This document shows positions 44,977-54,570 of a stretch of DNA of 64,000 nt, one piece after another. This DNA comes from Methylosarcina fibrata AML-C10 (GTDB taxonomy: Bacteria; Pseudomonadota; Gammaproteobacteria; Methylococcales; Methylomonadaceae): NCBI RefSeq assembly GCF_000372865.1, contig NZ_KB889965.1:455902-519901 (forward strand). The letters are read 5' to 3'. The stretch's first letter is position 1, and the number at the start of each line of letters is the position of its first letter. Below the pieces are notes generated by a model that was not told the DNA's origin, searched no databases, and was given only the letters and a program-made list of their open reading frames with translations. The translations under genes were made by a program, and so were the position numbers.

Positions 44977-45613
44977 ATTTGTCGCGGCGATGGAAGACGT
45001 GCTGGACCTTTATGAAGAACCCTACGATCCGTTGCGCCCGGTTGTGTGTTTCGACGAAAGTCCGAAGCAACTCATTGCGGAAGTCCGCCAACCTCTCCCG
45101 CCTGAGCCCGGTCAACCGGCCCGCTATGACACCGGCTATGAACGGAAAGGCGTCTGCGATTTGATGATGATCTGCGAACCTAAACGCGGTTTTCGGCAGG
45201 TGGACATCACCGCGCGGCGGACCAAAATCGAATTCGCGCACAGCATGAAGCATATCGCTGAACTTTATCCGGACGCGGCGGTGATCCGGGTGGTGCTGGA
45301 CAATCTGAATACCCATAAAATGGCGTCTTTGTATGAAGCCTTTCCAGCAGAGCAAGCCCGTGAATTGGCGCGACGGCTGGAGTTCCACTACACGCCCAAG
45401 CATGGCAGTTGGCTAAACATCGCTGAGATCGAACTGGCCGTCTTGTCGAACATGTGTTTATCACAGCGGATACCGGACACAGAGAGCCTCCGGCGTGAGG
45501 TCGAAGCCAATATCCTACCGCGCAACACCAAGGCGACGCCCGTCAATTGGCGATTTACGACGCAACAGGCACGACGTAAACTGGCTCGCCTGTATCCTTG
45601 TGTTTCTTCGTGA
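44966..45613 (+). CDS. IS630 transposase, C-terminal part (DDE catalytic domain)
   Basis: 215 residues in the +1 frame relative to the first part. The homologous reading begins already near 44922 (TLKPWQKQEWCIP...), so the annotated GTG start is only the first start codon. Catalytic residues are present: D in CFDESPKQL, D in VVLDNLNTHKM, E in WLNIAEIELAVL. A one-base shift at the A-run would join it to the N-terminal part. Confidence 0.9.
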   Translation: MSAEFVAAMEDVLDLYEEPYDPLRPVVCFDESPKQLIAEVRQPLPPEPGQPARYDTGYERKGVCDLMMICEPKRGFRQVDITARRTKIEFAHSMKHIAELYPDAAVIRVVLDNLNTHKMASLYEAFPAEQARELARRLEFHYTPKHGSWLNIAEIELAVLSNMCLSQRIPDTESLRREVEANILPRNTKATPVNWRFTTQQARRKLARLYPCVSS

Positions 45614-45624
45614 CTGACTACTAG
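45611..45624 (+). repeat. IS630 right terminal inverted repeat with target CTAG
   Basis: TGACTGACTACTAG. The last bases, CTAG, also form the TAG stop codon of the minus-strand mscS gene. Confidence 0.92.
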
Positions 45625-46430
45625 GATGAATCAATTTTCTTCGAAGAGACGGCTTTGGCCACCTTTTCCAGTACGGCATCCTGGGAGAGAAGGCTTTCGA
45701 GCCGGCGCGGCGGCTGCATCCACCAGCGCAGCCGAAGCACAATGCCGTTATCGGCCAGTTTGACGATGAGGACGTCGGGCGCAGGATGATTCAGTACTCC
45801 GGGAATTTTCTCTACGGTATCGAGCAGGGTTTGCTTGGTTCGCTCGACGTCGTCGGCAAAGCCGATCGTGATTTCATGTTCCAGGCGGCGAAGCGGATAA
45901 GCGGTATTGACCGTGACCGAGTTGGTGAAAAGATTCGAATTGGGGATGACCACGCGCCGGCCGTCGTACGTTTTGATAAAAGTCGCCCGGGTCTGAATGT
46001 CCTCGACCGTGCCTTCGTATTCGTTCAGAGTGATCTGATCGCCGATACGGAAAGGCTCGGTCAGCAGTAATAAAATGCCCGCCAGAAAATTCTGCAGAAT
46101 GTCGCGAAACGCAAAACCGATGGCGACGCTGGACAGACCCAGAACGTTGACCAATTCGCCCGGCGTGAAGCCGGGAACGGCGATGACCAGGGCGATGAGC
46201 AAGCCGAGGAAAATGATGACGCCGTAACTGAGCCGGCCCATCACCAGGCTTAGATTGAAATGCCGCCGGTTACGACGGGTGATGGCTCCCACTGCCGTAC
46301 GCGCTGCCTTGGCGGCGAAAAGAAACAAAACAAAAACGACGAAAGCAATTACGAAGTAGGGAGCTCTTTCGATAAAGCCGTTAATCATCTCCTGTACGGA
46401 AGCGGTGGCTTCGCTAAAGTTGAATTTCAT
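45621..46430 (-). CDS. MscS-family mechanosensitive channel
   Basis: 269 residues, close to E. coli MscS. Two or three N-terminal helices, pore helix region LSSVAIGFAFRDILQNFLAGILLLLTEPFRIGD, the beta domain (EGTVEDIQTRATFIKTYDGRRVVIPNSNLFTNSV) and the C-terminal alpha/beta domain. Opens on osmotic downshock. The stop codon TAG lies in the IS630 target site, yet the reading frame end is preserved. Confidence 0.93.
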   Translation of the reverse strand: MKFNFSEATASVQEMINGFIERAPYFVIAFVVFVLFLFAAKAARTAVGAITRRNRRHFNLSLVMGRLSYGVIIFLGLLIALVIAVPGFTPGELVNVLGLSSVAIGFAFRDILQNFLAGILLLLTEPFRIGDQITLNEYEGTVEDIQTRATFIKTYDGRRVVIPNSNLFTNSVTVNTAYPLRRLEHEITIGFADDVERTKQTLLDTVEKIPGVLNHPAPDVLIVKLADNGIVLRLRWWMQPPRRLESLLSQDAVLEKVAKAVSSKKIDSS

Positions 46431-46844
46431 AGTCTTCTCCCGCCTTATTTTCGATTATAAGCTCGAACGGTCGGAGCAGAAGGATGGTTTTTCACTGCTT
46501 TCATGCCGGACGAATCATCGGTTATCGAAATATATTTTTTTCGAATTATACGTCCCGGTGGTTGCTGATTATGTTCGCTAGCGAGCTTAAGCAAACATTT
46601 TTTGGACGGCGAGTCCGATACCCAATCAGTGACAAGGAAGGTGCACTGCGGCAAGGAGTTAAAAGATTTTTCGTCCTTCGGCGCCGCCGGCTGGCCTTTC
46701 GGCATTTTTTTCAATACAATCGAAGCGCCTTCTCCGAATGAACGAGAACACGGTTGCCCCTGCTTTTTGTCCGAAAGCAGCCGGCTGTCGAAACGTCTGC
46801 CCCTTCCACACTTAAACCGCGCCGGTAACGGAGTCGGCTACATC
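46431..46844. other. Divergent intergenic region
   Basis: 414 bases between mscS and the CNNM/CorC gene. The CorC frame is open back to 46602, but that part lacks protein character. An AT-rich block at 46525-46550 may hold promoters. No RNA or repeat found. Confidence 0.4.
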
Positions 46845-48149
46845 ATGGACATCGCGCTTATTGTCATTTTGATCCTGATCAACGGTATTTTCGCGATGTC
46901 GGAAATGTCGGTCGTTTCTTCCGCCAGGGCGCGTCTGCAGAAACTGGCCGATGAACGGCGCGCCGGTGCCCGCACAGCGTTGAAACTGCACGCCGACCCT
47001 TCCCGGTTTTTATCCACAATACAGATCGGCATCACCTCGGTAGGGATTCTGAGCGGAGCGCTGGGCGAGGAAGCGCTGGTCGAGCCGTTAATCGTTCAAT
47101 TAAGACAATTTCCGTATTTTGAGCCTTATGCGGAAAGCCTGGCGCTGGCGATCACCGTTCTGTCGATCACTTACGTTTCGGTCGTAGTCGGCGAATTGGT
47201 GCCGAAACGCCTGGCGTTGCTGCGTCCGGAAGGCATCGCGCGAATGATCGCCCGGCCCATGAACGGGCTGGCCCTGATCGCGAGCCCGCTGGTATGGCTG
47301 CTGTCGGCTTCCAGCAATTTGCTTCTGCGGCTAATGGGCGCCCACAAACCGCCGCAGGCGACCGTTACCAACGAAGAGATTAAAATCCTGATGGACATGG
47401 GATCGGAAGCGGGCGTCTTTCACGCCAAGGAAGGGCAGTGGGTATCGAACGTGTTGAAGCTGGACGAACAACGGGTCGGAGCCGTCATGACGCCGCGCAA
47501 GGACATTTTTTTCATCGATTTGAACGACGGGGAACAGGAAGTCAGACGGCTTGTCGGCGAGTGTCCTTATTCGAAAGCGGTTGTTTGCCGCGGCGGACTG
47601 GAAAACGTGCTGGGCGTGCTGCAACTGAGAGAATGCTTGAAAGTGTTGATGGAAAACAGCGAATTGAGCATTGAGCCGCTGCTGCGCAGCCCTCTGTATG
47701 TTCCGGATCTGTTAACTCTGCCCCATCTGCTGGAGTTCTTCAAGGAAAAACGGAGCGACTTCGTGCTGATCGTCAACGAATACGGCGAATTGGAAGGCCT
47801 GGTTACGCTGAGCGACGTGCTGAAAGCCATCGTCGGCGATCTGCCGAGCCTGGAAACCGATCTGGACCCGGATATCGTGCAGCGCAACGACGGCTCCTGG
47901 CTGGTGAGCGGCAGTTTATCGATCAACCGGATGAAATCCGCTATCGGCATGAACGGCCATTTTCCCGGTGAAAAAGCCGTCGGCTTCAATACGGTCGGCG
48001 GTTTCATTTTATTCTATCTGGAAAGAATTCCCCGCGTGGCCGACAGCTTCGTTTACGACGGATGGTATTTCGAAGTGATTGATGTCGACGGAACGCGCAT
48101 CGACAAGGTTCTGGTCGCAAAAGAAGAAGCCGCTCCCCTGAACAAATAG
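46845..48149 (+). CDS. CNNM/CorC-type transporter-associated protein (hemolysin family)
   Basis: 434 residues. DUF21/CNNM membrane domain (IALIVILILINGIFAMSEMSVVSSARARLQKLAD; VGELVPKRLAL), a CBS pair (VMTPRKDIFFIDL, FVLIVNEYGELEGLVTLSDVLKAIVGDL) and the C-terminal CorC_HlyC domain (GSLSINRMKSAIG to FEVIDVDGTRIDKVLV). Members are linked to Mg2+/Co2+ export; the older name hemolysin is misleading. The ATG at 46845 begins the canonical N-terminus. Confidence 0.92.
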   Translation: MDIALIVILILINGIFAMSEMSVVSSARARLQKLADERRAGARTALKLHADPSRFLSTIQIGITSVGILSGALGEEALVEPLIVQLRQFPYFEPYAESLALAITVLSITYVSVVVGELVPKRLALLRPEGIARMIARPMNGLALIASPLVWLLSASSNLLLRLMGAHKPPQATVTNEEIKILMDMGSEAGVFHAKEGQWVSNVLKLDEQRVGAVMTPRKDIFFIDLNDGEQEVRRLVGECPYSKAVVCRGGLENVLGVLQLRECLKVLMENSELSIEPLLRSPLYVPDLLTLPHLLEFFKEKRSDFVLIVNEYGELEGLVTLSDVLKAIVGDLPSLETDLDPDIVQRNDGSWLVSGSLSINRMKSAIGMNGHFPGEKAVGFNTVGGFILFYLERIPRVADSFVYDGWYFEVIDVDGTRIDKVLVAKEEAAPLNK

Positions 48150-48413
48150 AGGGCATCGCTCTCGGCAGTCCGCCGGTATGCCGAGAGGACAGGACGGAGA
48201 ATCCATGCGATGGCCGTCGTCCCCATCCCTTTTTTATCCGTGCCCTGAACCTCTCTTCATGAAGCAGGGTCGACATGAACATGTCCTTCAGTGCCTGGAA
48301 GGGGCGCCGGGCTTTAACGGGATCGGTCGTCATCCCGCAAGAACTTGGGTCAGGTCGCCCGAACACGGGAGCTCAGGACGGCGGGCCACCTGCTCAAACG
48401 GTGGAGGGGAATC

Positions 48414-49505
48414 ATGAAATTTGACGAAGAAGGCGGAAAGCCCGAAAGCGAGCGGACGGCGGCACATTCCGGAGAGAATCGAGACTTGGCCAGGCGGACG
48501 TTCATCGTTGCCGTGACGGCTTTTGGGGTGATTGCCGTCCTGCTGATCATCCGGCAGATGGCTCAGATTTTACTGCTGGTTTTCGCAAGCGTGCTGCTGG
48601 CTATTTTTCTGCGCACCCTGGCGGACTTCATCGGCCGCCATACGCCGATCTCGGTATCCTGGGCGCTCGCGGCGGTGGTTATCCTTCTGATGGGGTGTTT
48701 TGCGCTGATTCTGGTCCTGTACGGCCCGGACATCGCCGACGGATTTTATCGATTATTCCGGCAGTTGCCGTCGGCGCCCGAACGGCTTCGAAGCACGCTC
48801 GAACCGTACGAATGGGGTCCTGCCGTCATGGAGGCATTGTCCAGGGCCGGGCAAACGCTGGTCAGCCCGAAACAATTGGCCGGCATTGCCGGGATTTTTT
48901 CGACCGCGTTCGGAGCGCTCGGCAGCGGACTGTTCGTGATCGTGTTGAGCCTTTATCTGGCGGCGGATCCGAAAACCTACCTCGACGGCGTGGCGCGGCT
49001 GTTTCCGGGGGAAAGCCGGGGGCTGGTTCACGAAGCCTTCAACCGGATCGGGCACGCGCTCCGCTGGTGGCTTTTGGGTAGGATCGCGGCGATGGTCATT
49101 GTCGGTATCCTGATCGGCGCCGGACTGGCGCTATTGGGCATTCCTTTCGCCTTTATTCTGGGCCTGGCAGCGGCTATTCTCGATTTCATACCCAACATCG
49201 GGCCGCTGGTCGCCGCCTTGCCGGCTCTGATGATCGGGCTGACTCAGGACGGCTCGACGGTGGCCTACGTCGTTGTTCTCTATCTGGTGGTGCAAAGCCT
49301 GGAAGGTTATCTGATCTCGCCGCATATAGAGGAACGGGTAGTGTCCCTGCCGCCGGCGCTGCTGCTGTCCGCCCAGCTTCTGCTGGGAGCCGGCATGGGT
49401 ATTCCGGGCGTTCTGCTCGCCTCTCCGCTGACGGTGGCGGTTACGGTGCTGATACGGATGTTTTACCTGCGCGACGTGCTGGGGCAGCGGGTGGATCTGC
49501 CCTAA
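48414..49505 (+). CDS. AI-2E family transporter (PerM/YdiK-like)
   Basis: 363 residues with about eight membrane segments. The pattern GIPFAFILGLAAAILDFIPNIGPLVAALPALMIGL and the C-terminal EGYLISPHIEERVVSLPPALLLSAQLLLG are diagnostic. The ATG has GGAGGGGA upstream. Actual substrates of this family are varied. Its last 4 bases overlap the convergent DUF2956 gene. Confidence 0.92.
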   Translation: MKFDEEGGKPESERTAAHSGENRDLARRTFIVAVTAFGVIAVLLIIRQMAQILLLVFASVLLAIFLRTLADFIGRHTPISVSWALAAVVILLMGCFALILVLYGPDIADGFYRLFRQLPSAPERLRSTLEPYEWGPAVMEALSRAGQTLVSPKQLAGIAGIFSTAFGALGSGLFVIVLSLYLAADPKTYLDGVARLFPGESRGLVHEAFNRIGHALRWWLLGRIAAMVIVGILIGAGLALLGIPFAFILGLAAAILDFIPNIGPLVAALPALMIGLTQDGSTVAYVVVLYLVVQSLEGYLISPHIEERVVSLPPALLLSAQLLLGAGMGIPGVLLASPLTVAVTVLIRMFYLRDVLGQRVDLP

Positions 49506-49843
49506 GGATACGCCAGAAGCCAATAAGCGGCCAGGCCGAGCCAGGTCAGGCCCAGCAGCAGCCAGGGCAGCCAATGCTGGCGGTACGCGATCGTTTCGAG
49601 GATCTCGGCCTCGTCGGTTTCCGTCGACGGCTCTTTTTGCCTGGAAGCTTTCTTGAGCCTTTTGTTCATTTCCCTGGCTTTTTCTTTTTGCTGCCTTTTA
49701 TAAAGATCGATTCCTTTCTGGATGCCTTGCGCGATCAGCCGGGTCTGCTCTTTGGTTTGCCCCGGACGTTGAGTCGATCTGGCTATTTTTAACGCTTCTT
49801 CCTGGGTTTGCGGAGACGGTTTCTGGTAATTGGGTTTGTTCAT
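49502..49843 (-). CDS. DUF2956 family protein
   Basis: 113 residues. The conserved start PSPQTQEEALKIARSTQRPGQTKEQTRLIAQGIQKGI identifies DUF2956. A basic coiled region follows, then one C-terminal transmembrane helix (about 92-111). Function unknown. Confidence 0.85.
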   Translation of the reverse strand: MNKPNYQKPSPQTQEEALKIARSTQRPGQTKEQTRLIAQGIQKGIDLYKRQQKEKAREMNKRLKKASRQKEPSTETDEAEILETIAYRQHWLPWLLLGLTWLGLAAYWLLAYP

Positions 49844-49974
49844 GGGGCCTCGGGTTAAGGGTCAGTCTGTCGGTAGCGTCCTGCGGCGGTCAACCGGTTC
49901 TCCATCGTAAACAAAGGCATCCATTGCTTCAACAATAAATTCCGTTTGTTGGGCCGGCACGCCTATCTCGCCGT

Positions 49975-51471
49975 TCAGCCCCGCCGCCAGGCATGAAAAC
50001 GCGCCAAGAGCTTGAGCAGGGTTTCCGGCTGGTGCTGGCGCTTCCAGACCCCCGCTGCGTATTTATTGCCTTCGGCAAGGGTAGGGTAGATATGGATCGT
50101 GTTCAGGATTTTGTTCAGGCCGATGTTGTATTTCATCGCCAGAACAAATTCGGCGATCAGGTCGCCGGCGTGTTCGCCGACCAGCGTCACACCGAGAATC
50201 TTGTCCTTGCCGGGCACGGTGAGGACTTTGACGAACCCTTCGGTTTCACTGTCGACGATGGCCCGGTCCAGATCGGCCAGATCGTAGGTGCTGATTTCGT
50301 ATGGAATGCCTTGTGCAAGAGCGTCCTGCTCGTTCAGGCCGACTCGGGCCACTTCGGGATCGGTAAACGTCGCCCAGGGAATGATTGAATAGTCGGTGCG
50401 AAATTTCCAGAAGCTCCCGAACAAGGCATTGACCGCCGCGTACCAGGCCTGATGCGCCGCCGCATGGGTAAACTGATAAGGGCCGGCGACGTCGCCGCAG
50501 GCAAAAATATGGGCATGATTGGTTGCCTGGAAAGCGTCGACCCGGATCGTCTGTTTCGGCGACAGCTCCAGGCCGATTTCTTCGAGCCCGTAACCCGAAA
50601 TAGTTGCGCTCCGGCCCAGGGCCAGCAATACCCGGTCGAACGGCAGCCGCACGGTTTCTCCCCGGTGTTCGGCCAGCAGGACGTTTTCGCCGTTCTCGAC
50701 GACGAATTGCCTGGCGCTGTGCTCCAGCCGCAAGTCGATTCCTTCCTTTTCGAAACTTTTCGCGACAAGCCCGGAGACTTCTCTGTCTTCCCGGCTCAAG
50801 AGGCGGGGCGCCATTTCCACCAGCGTGACCCGGGCGCCCAGCCGGACGAAGCACTGGCCCAGTTCGCAGCCGATCGGTCCGCCGCCCAGGACCAGCAGAC
50901 GTTCGGGCCGCTCCCGCAAGGCCCAGATCGTGTCGGAAGTCAGGTAGGGCACAAGGTCGAGTCCGGGAATCGGGGGGATCAGAGGCCGGGCTCCCGCCGC
51001 GATCACCACTGCCTTGGCGGTGATCGTCCGGGTTTCGCCGGGCGTGGCCACCTCGATTGTCCAGGGCGTGATGAACCGGGCCCGGCCTTCGATGACCTCG
51101 ACGCCCAATTGCCGGTAGCGCTCGGCGGAATCGTGCGGCGCCACGGCATGGATGACCTGCTGCACACGCTTCATGATGTCTTCGAACTCGCAATCGACCG
51201 CAACGTTCCGGATGCCGTATTCCGAAGACCGCCGCATTCTGGCCAGCAGCCGGGTCGATCGGATCAACGCTTTCGACGGCACGCAGCCGGTATTCAGGCA
51301 ATCGCCGCCCAGGTTGCCGGCTTCGATCAGAGTGACTTTGGCTCTGACGGCGGCGGCGATATAGGAGGTCACCAGTCCTGCCGCCCCGCCGCCGATGACG
51401 GCGAGATTCGTGTCGAAGCGCCTGGGCCGGGGCCAGGATCGAACCGGCATTTTCTTGTTCATTTCGGCCAA
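49975..51471 (-). CDS. Pyridine nucleotide-disulphide oxidoreductase (mercuric reductase-like)
   Basis: 498 residues. FAD site VIGGGAAGLVTSYIAA, redox-active disulphide GGDCLNTGCVPSKA, NAD(P) site LLVLGGGPIGCELGQ, ACGDVAGPYQF, and a C-terminal dimer domain with HIYPTLAEG. It lacks the NmerA domain and the C-terminal Cys pair of MerA, so mercury reduction is not implied. It overlaps the upstream TVP38 gene by 13 bp; this pairing recurs in bacteria. Probably moves electrons to or from a thiol or quinone. Confidence 0.88.
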   Translation of the reverse strand: MAEMNKKMPVRSWPRPRRFDTNLAVIGGGAAGLVTSYIAAAVRAKVTLIEAGNLGGDCLNTGCVPSKALIRSTRLLARMRRSSEYGIRNVAVDCEFEDIMKRVQQVIHAVAPHDSAERYRQLGVEVIEGRARFITPWTIEVATPGETRTITAKAVVIAAGARPLIPPIPGLDLVPYLTSDTIWALRERPERLLVLGGGPIGCELGQCFVRLGARVTLVEMAPRLLSREDREVSGLVAKSFEKEGIDLRLEHSARQFVVENGENVLLAEHRGETVRLPFDRVLLALGRSATISGYGLEEIGLELSPKQTIRVDAFQATNHAHIFACGDVAGPYQFTHAAAHQAWYAAVNALFGSFWKFRTDYSIIPWATFTDPEVARVGLNEQDALAQGIPYEISTYDLADLDRAIVDSETEGFVKVLTVPGKDKILGVTLVGEHAGDLIAEFVLAMKYNIGLNKILNTIHIYPTLAEGNKYAAGVWKRQHQPETLLKLLARFHAWRRG

Positions 51472-52130
51472 TTCTCCACGATTTTTTTCGCTAGCAGCGG
51501 AAAGAGTCCCAATAATGCGAATGAACCGACCAACGGCGGAGACAACAAGCCGGAAAGCGATTCGACTTTCGCCAGTTGGGTGCCGGCGTTGACGTACACC
51601 AGAGTGCCGGCGAGCATGCCCGCCTGGCTGACCCAGTAAAAGGTAAAAACGCTCAGATGGGTCAAGCCCATGGCCAGATTGATGATGAAAAACGGAAACA
51701 GGGGAACCAGCCGCAGCGTAAACAGATAATAAGCGCCTTCCCGTTCGATTCCTTCATCGATGGCGCTGAGCCTTTCCCCGAGCCGGGCTTTCACCGCATC
51801 CCGGAACAAGAAGCGCGCGGCCAGAAAGGCCAGGGTCGCGCCGATACTCGATGCGAACGAGACCAGCAAGGTGCCCCATCCCAAACCGAACAGCGCTCCT
51901 CCGGCCAGCGTCAGCAAGGTCGCACCCGGCAGCGACAAGCCGGTTACGGCGATATAAATCAGCGCATACAGCAACCCGGCCGGCAGAGGATGAAGGCCGA
52001 CGTAGGCTTTCAAATCGGCCTGCCGGGACTTCAGATTGTCCAGAGTCAGCGCGTCCTGGAGATCGAAGTAAAAAAAGCCGCCGATTGACAAGATGAGAAC
52101 GATCAATAACAGGATACGCAAATTTGACAT
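51459..52130 (-). CDS. TVP38/TMEM64 (DedA/VTT superfamily) membrane protein
   Basis: 223 residues with about six hydrophobic segments. VTT-domain hallmarks: GLSLPGATLLTLAGGALFGLGWGTLLVSFASSIGATLAFLAAR and FTLRLVPLFPFFIINLAMGLT. Members may act as lipid scramblases or proton-coupled transporters. Overlaps the oxidoreductase, so both are coupled. Confidence 0.87.
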   Translation of the reverse strand: MSNLRILLLIVLILSIGGFFYFDLQDALTLDNLKSRQADLKAYVGLHPLPAGLLYALIYIAVTGLSLPGATLLTLAGGALFGLGWGTLLVSFASSIGATLAFLAARFLFRDAVKARLGERLSAIDEGIEREGAYYLFTLRLVPLFPFFIINLAMGLTHLSVFTFYWVSQAGMLAGTLVYVNAGTQLAKVESLSGLLSPPLVGSFALLGLFPLLAKKIVENWPK

Positions 52131-52371
52131 AATCTTTGGCTCCAGCAATAGTATTCGGGAATTTCCGAACGAGTTAAGTTTCCCCCGGACAGTTATTGTA
52201 AAATAGCCTTTATGAAAACGTGTCGTAATTTCAGTTTCAGGGCCCTTTCTTCCGATTCCTGCACGGATGTAGATTATGTCCCATGCCGCCCGAGGTTCTG
52301 TTGAGCAAATACCGTTTCAACCGAAAAGGACGATTTCCGGGCGGACACCCCTCCAACTGCCGGGTTTCTAA

Positions 52372-53619
52372 ATGAAGTTTTTGAGCAGGCTTTTATTCAT
52401 CGAAATGGTGAGGCAGATATCGCAAGATATCGGTCGCAGCCGTTCGTTACTTTATATAGAAGTCAATCACACTTTGCAGATTGCCAGTCTCCTGCAGGGA
52501 ACCGAGGCGGAAGAAGGGTTGCTGGCTTCGATTCGCGCAATCATCCTGAAAAAGGTGAAACGCTTGCCCAATGCCTATATCGGCCAACTCGATCATAACC
52601 GGTTCGGCGTCGTGCTCGATCTGCCGGTCAAGAAAGGCGTCGAATTTGCCGAAGAACTGGCGGACTATCTCGACCGGCAGTGCATTACCGTTTTTGAGCT
52701 GCCTTATTATCCCAAATTGATCATTGGGGTGACCGCCATTTCGCCGGCCTACAAGACCCCTGAACGGATGCTGGCGGCGGTCGACGAAGCGCTCTATCAA
52801 GCCCGAAGGGCCGGCAACAGTGTCGTGAAGCTGATCGAGCCGGATGACCCGTTTCTGCACGAATATTACAATCTGCTGGAATTATTGCCCGAATTGAGAG
52901 AAGGCTTGGCGAACAATTCGTTCATTCTCTACGCACAACCGATCGTACCGCTGAATCATTCGGTCACGACTGCGAAGGCGGAAGTTTTGCTGCGTTACCG
53001 AAGCGGAGACGGGGATATCGATTCGCAAAACCGTTTTCTCCAGGCGGCGGAATTGTTTCACATCAGCCGGGAGGTGGACCTGTACGTCGTCCATCATTTC
53101 GCCCGGTACATTCACCAGCAAGAACGCCAGGATATCGTTTATTCGCTGAACATCTCGGGCAGCACGATCCGCTACCCGGGCTTTCTGGACAAGGTTTTCA
53201 ACGATTTTAGAGAGTTCGGCGTGGATTCCCGGCAAGTTTGTTTTGAAATCACCGAAAACGTAGCCGACCAGGATTACCGGCAGGCCATCCTCTTCATGAA
53301 ATCTTTAAAGAACCGATTGGGCTGCCAGTTGTCGTTGGACGATATCGGCATCGGCTCCAGCAATCTATCGAATCTGTCGAAATTCGACGTCGATTTTTTC
53401 AAGATCGACGGTTCCTTTATTCATAATCTGACCGAGGATCCTTATTGCGAACTGGTGGTCGATTTCATTACCGAAGCGGCCTCTCTCTTTCATCGGGAAA
53501 CGATCGCCGAATACGTGGAAAATGCCGAGCAACTGGAAAAACTGAAAAATCTCGGAGTCGATTATGCTCAGGGTTACTTTACCGGCAAACCCGAATTGTT
53601 GTTCGATCCTTCGGCTTGA
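52372..53619 (+). CDS. EAL-domain protein with degenerate GGDEF domain
   Basis: 415 residues, no membrane segment. Residues about 20-155 are a GGDEF fold in which the signature has become LDHNRFG (73-79), so no cyclase activity. The EAL domain (about 170-410) has EVL (204-206) for EAL, N260, E292/E295, DD (323-324, DDIGIG for DDFGTG), K344/D346 and E380. Most metal and catalytic positions are kept, so c-di-GMP hydrolysis is possible, but the altered loop 6 (DDIGIG) makes it uncertain. Confidence 0.85.
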   Translation: MKFLSRLLFIEMVRQISQDIGRSRSLLYIEVNHTLQIASLLQGTEAEEGLLASIRAIILKKVKRLPNAYIGQLDHNRFGVVLDLPVKKGVEFAEELADYLDRQCITVFELPYYPKLIIGVTAISPAYKTPERMLAAVDEALYQARRAGNSVVKLIEPDDPFLHEYYNLLELLPELREGLANNSFILYAQPIVPLNHSVTTAKAEVLLRYRSGDGDIDSQNRFLQAAELFHISREVDLYVVHHFARYIHQQERQDIVYSLNISGSTIRYPGFLDKVFNDFREFGVDSRQVCFEITENVADQDYRQAILFMKSLKNRLGCQLSLDDIGIGSSNLSNLSKFDVDFFKIDGSFIHNLTEDPYCELVVDFITEAASLFHRETIAEYVENAEQLEKLKNLGVDYAQGYFTGKPELLFDPSA

Positions 53620-53817
53620 CCGAATGATTTCGCCGCAACCGAAGCCACTTCGGAACGCAGTTCACTTTGACCCGATGCGGTTTTCGGAGACGGCCCGCGG
53701 CTCGTGAAATTCCGAGTGAATTATCGGATGATAAAAATTTTAAAAGACTTTTTCATTTGCATTTATTCAAATATCGAGTAGATTGTGCTTCTTTTAATTT
53801 TAAGCTCATAACGAACA

Positions 53818-54570
53818 ATGGTCTTTCACACTCTATCATTCCAGATTCACGGAGGAGCGGATCACGATCACGGCGGCGTCGCGGAAACTCTTGCCTCGCT
53901 GCTGACTTTTCTCGAAGGATGGGTTGCCGAGACGCCTTCGGAAATAGTTCCCTCGTTTTTTCCGGGAATCGCGGCCATGGATAACCTCCACCCCATGTTG
54001 GTCCATTTTCCCCTTGCCTTCCTGCCGGCGTTTTTGATTATCGATCTGGCCGGTACCTGGTTCAAAAAAGCCGAGTGGCGGGTAGTTGCCAGTTGGCTTT
54101 TGTATATGGGCGCGATTTCGACCGTATTCACCGTCGTTTCCGGATTCCTGGCCGGCAATTCGGTCATGCACGGCGATAATGTGCACGGCATCATGGAGGC
54201 GCTTGAACTGTACGGCATCGTTACCCTGGCGTTGGTCTTTGTTCTGTCGATCTGGCGATGGGTAGGCGGCAGCCGGATGCGCGGCGGCGCCAATGTTCTG
54301 TTTCTGATCGTAGCGGCCGTCCTGTGCGCGATCATGCTGCTGGCCGCCGATTTGGGAGGGTTGCTGGTGTATAAATATGGCATCGGCGTGGAGTCGATTC
54401 CCGATCAGATAGAAATTCAGGAACACGAGCATCATCCGCACGTTCATGAAGAGTCGAGTCCCGATCCGATAGAGTTCAAGGAGCCTATGCACTCTCCGCT
54501 CGGCCATGACGAATCGGTTTCCGATCCGATCGAAGAACATGCGGATCATCCGCACAGCCATGAAGAATGA
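53818..54570 (+). CDS. DUF2231 membrane protein with His-rich tail
   Basis: 250 residues. A His-rich start (HGGADHDHGG), then the DUF2231 domain (LHPMLVHFPLAFLPAFLIIDL and three more helices to about 185). The last 60 residues are three imperfect acidic/His repeats (ESIPDQIEIQEHEHHPHVHEE; ESSPDPIEFKEP; ESVSDPIEEHADHPHSHEE), likely to bind metal. Function unknown; the tail faces one side of the inner membrane. Confidence 0.8.
   Translation: MVFHTLSFQIHGGADHDHGGVAETLASLLTFLEGWVAETPSEIVPSFFPGIAAMDNLHPMLVHFPLAFLPAFLIIDLAGTWFKKAEWRVVASWLLYMGAISTVFTVVSGFLAGNSVMHGDNVHGIMEALELYGIVTLALVFVLSIWRWVGGSRMRGGANVLFLIVAAVLCAIMLLAADLGGLLVYKYGIGVESIPDQIEIQEHEHHPHVHEESSPDPIEFKEPMHSPLGHDESVSDPIEEHADHPHSHEE

Larger units (their letters stand above)
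44413..45621. mobile_element. IS630-family insertion sequence
   Basis: 1209 bp with terminal inverted repeats GTAGTCAGTCA (44413-44423) and TGACTGACTAC (45611-45621), flanked on both sides by the TA duplication typical of IS630/Tc1 elements (44411-44412 and 45622-45623). With flanking bases the match extends to CTAG on each side. It encodes a DDE transposase in two frames. Confidence 0.93.

Noticed and set aside
46602-46844. N-terminal extension of the CorC-type protein
   Set aside because: The added 81 residues do not resemble the family; the ATG at 46845 gives the canonical start.
46845-48149. Hemolysin toxin
   Set aside because: The hemolysin label for CNNM/CorC proteins is historical; the domains indicate a metal-transport role.
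49975-51471. Mercuric reductase (mer operon)
   Set aside because: No NmerA domain, no C-terminal Cys pair and no other mer genes nearby.
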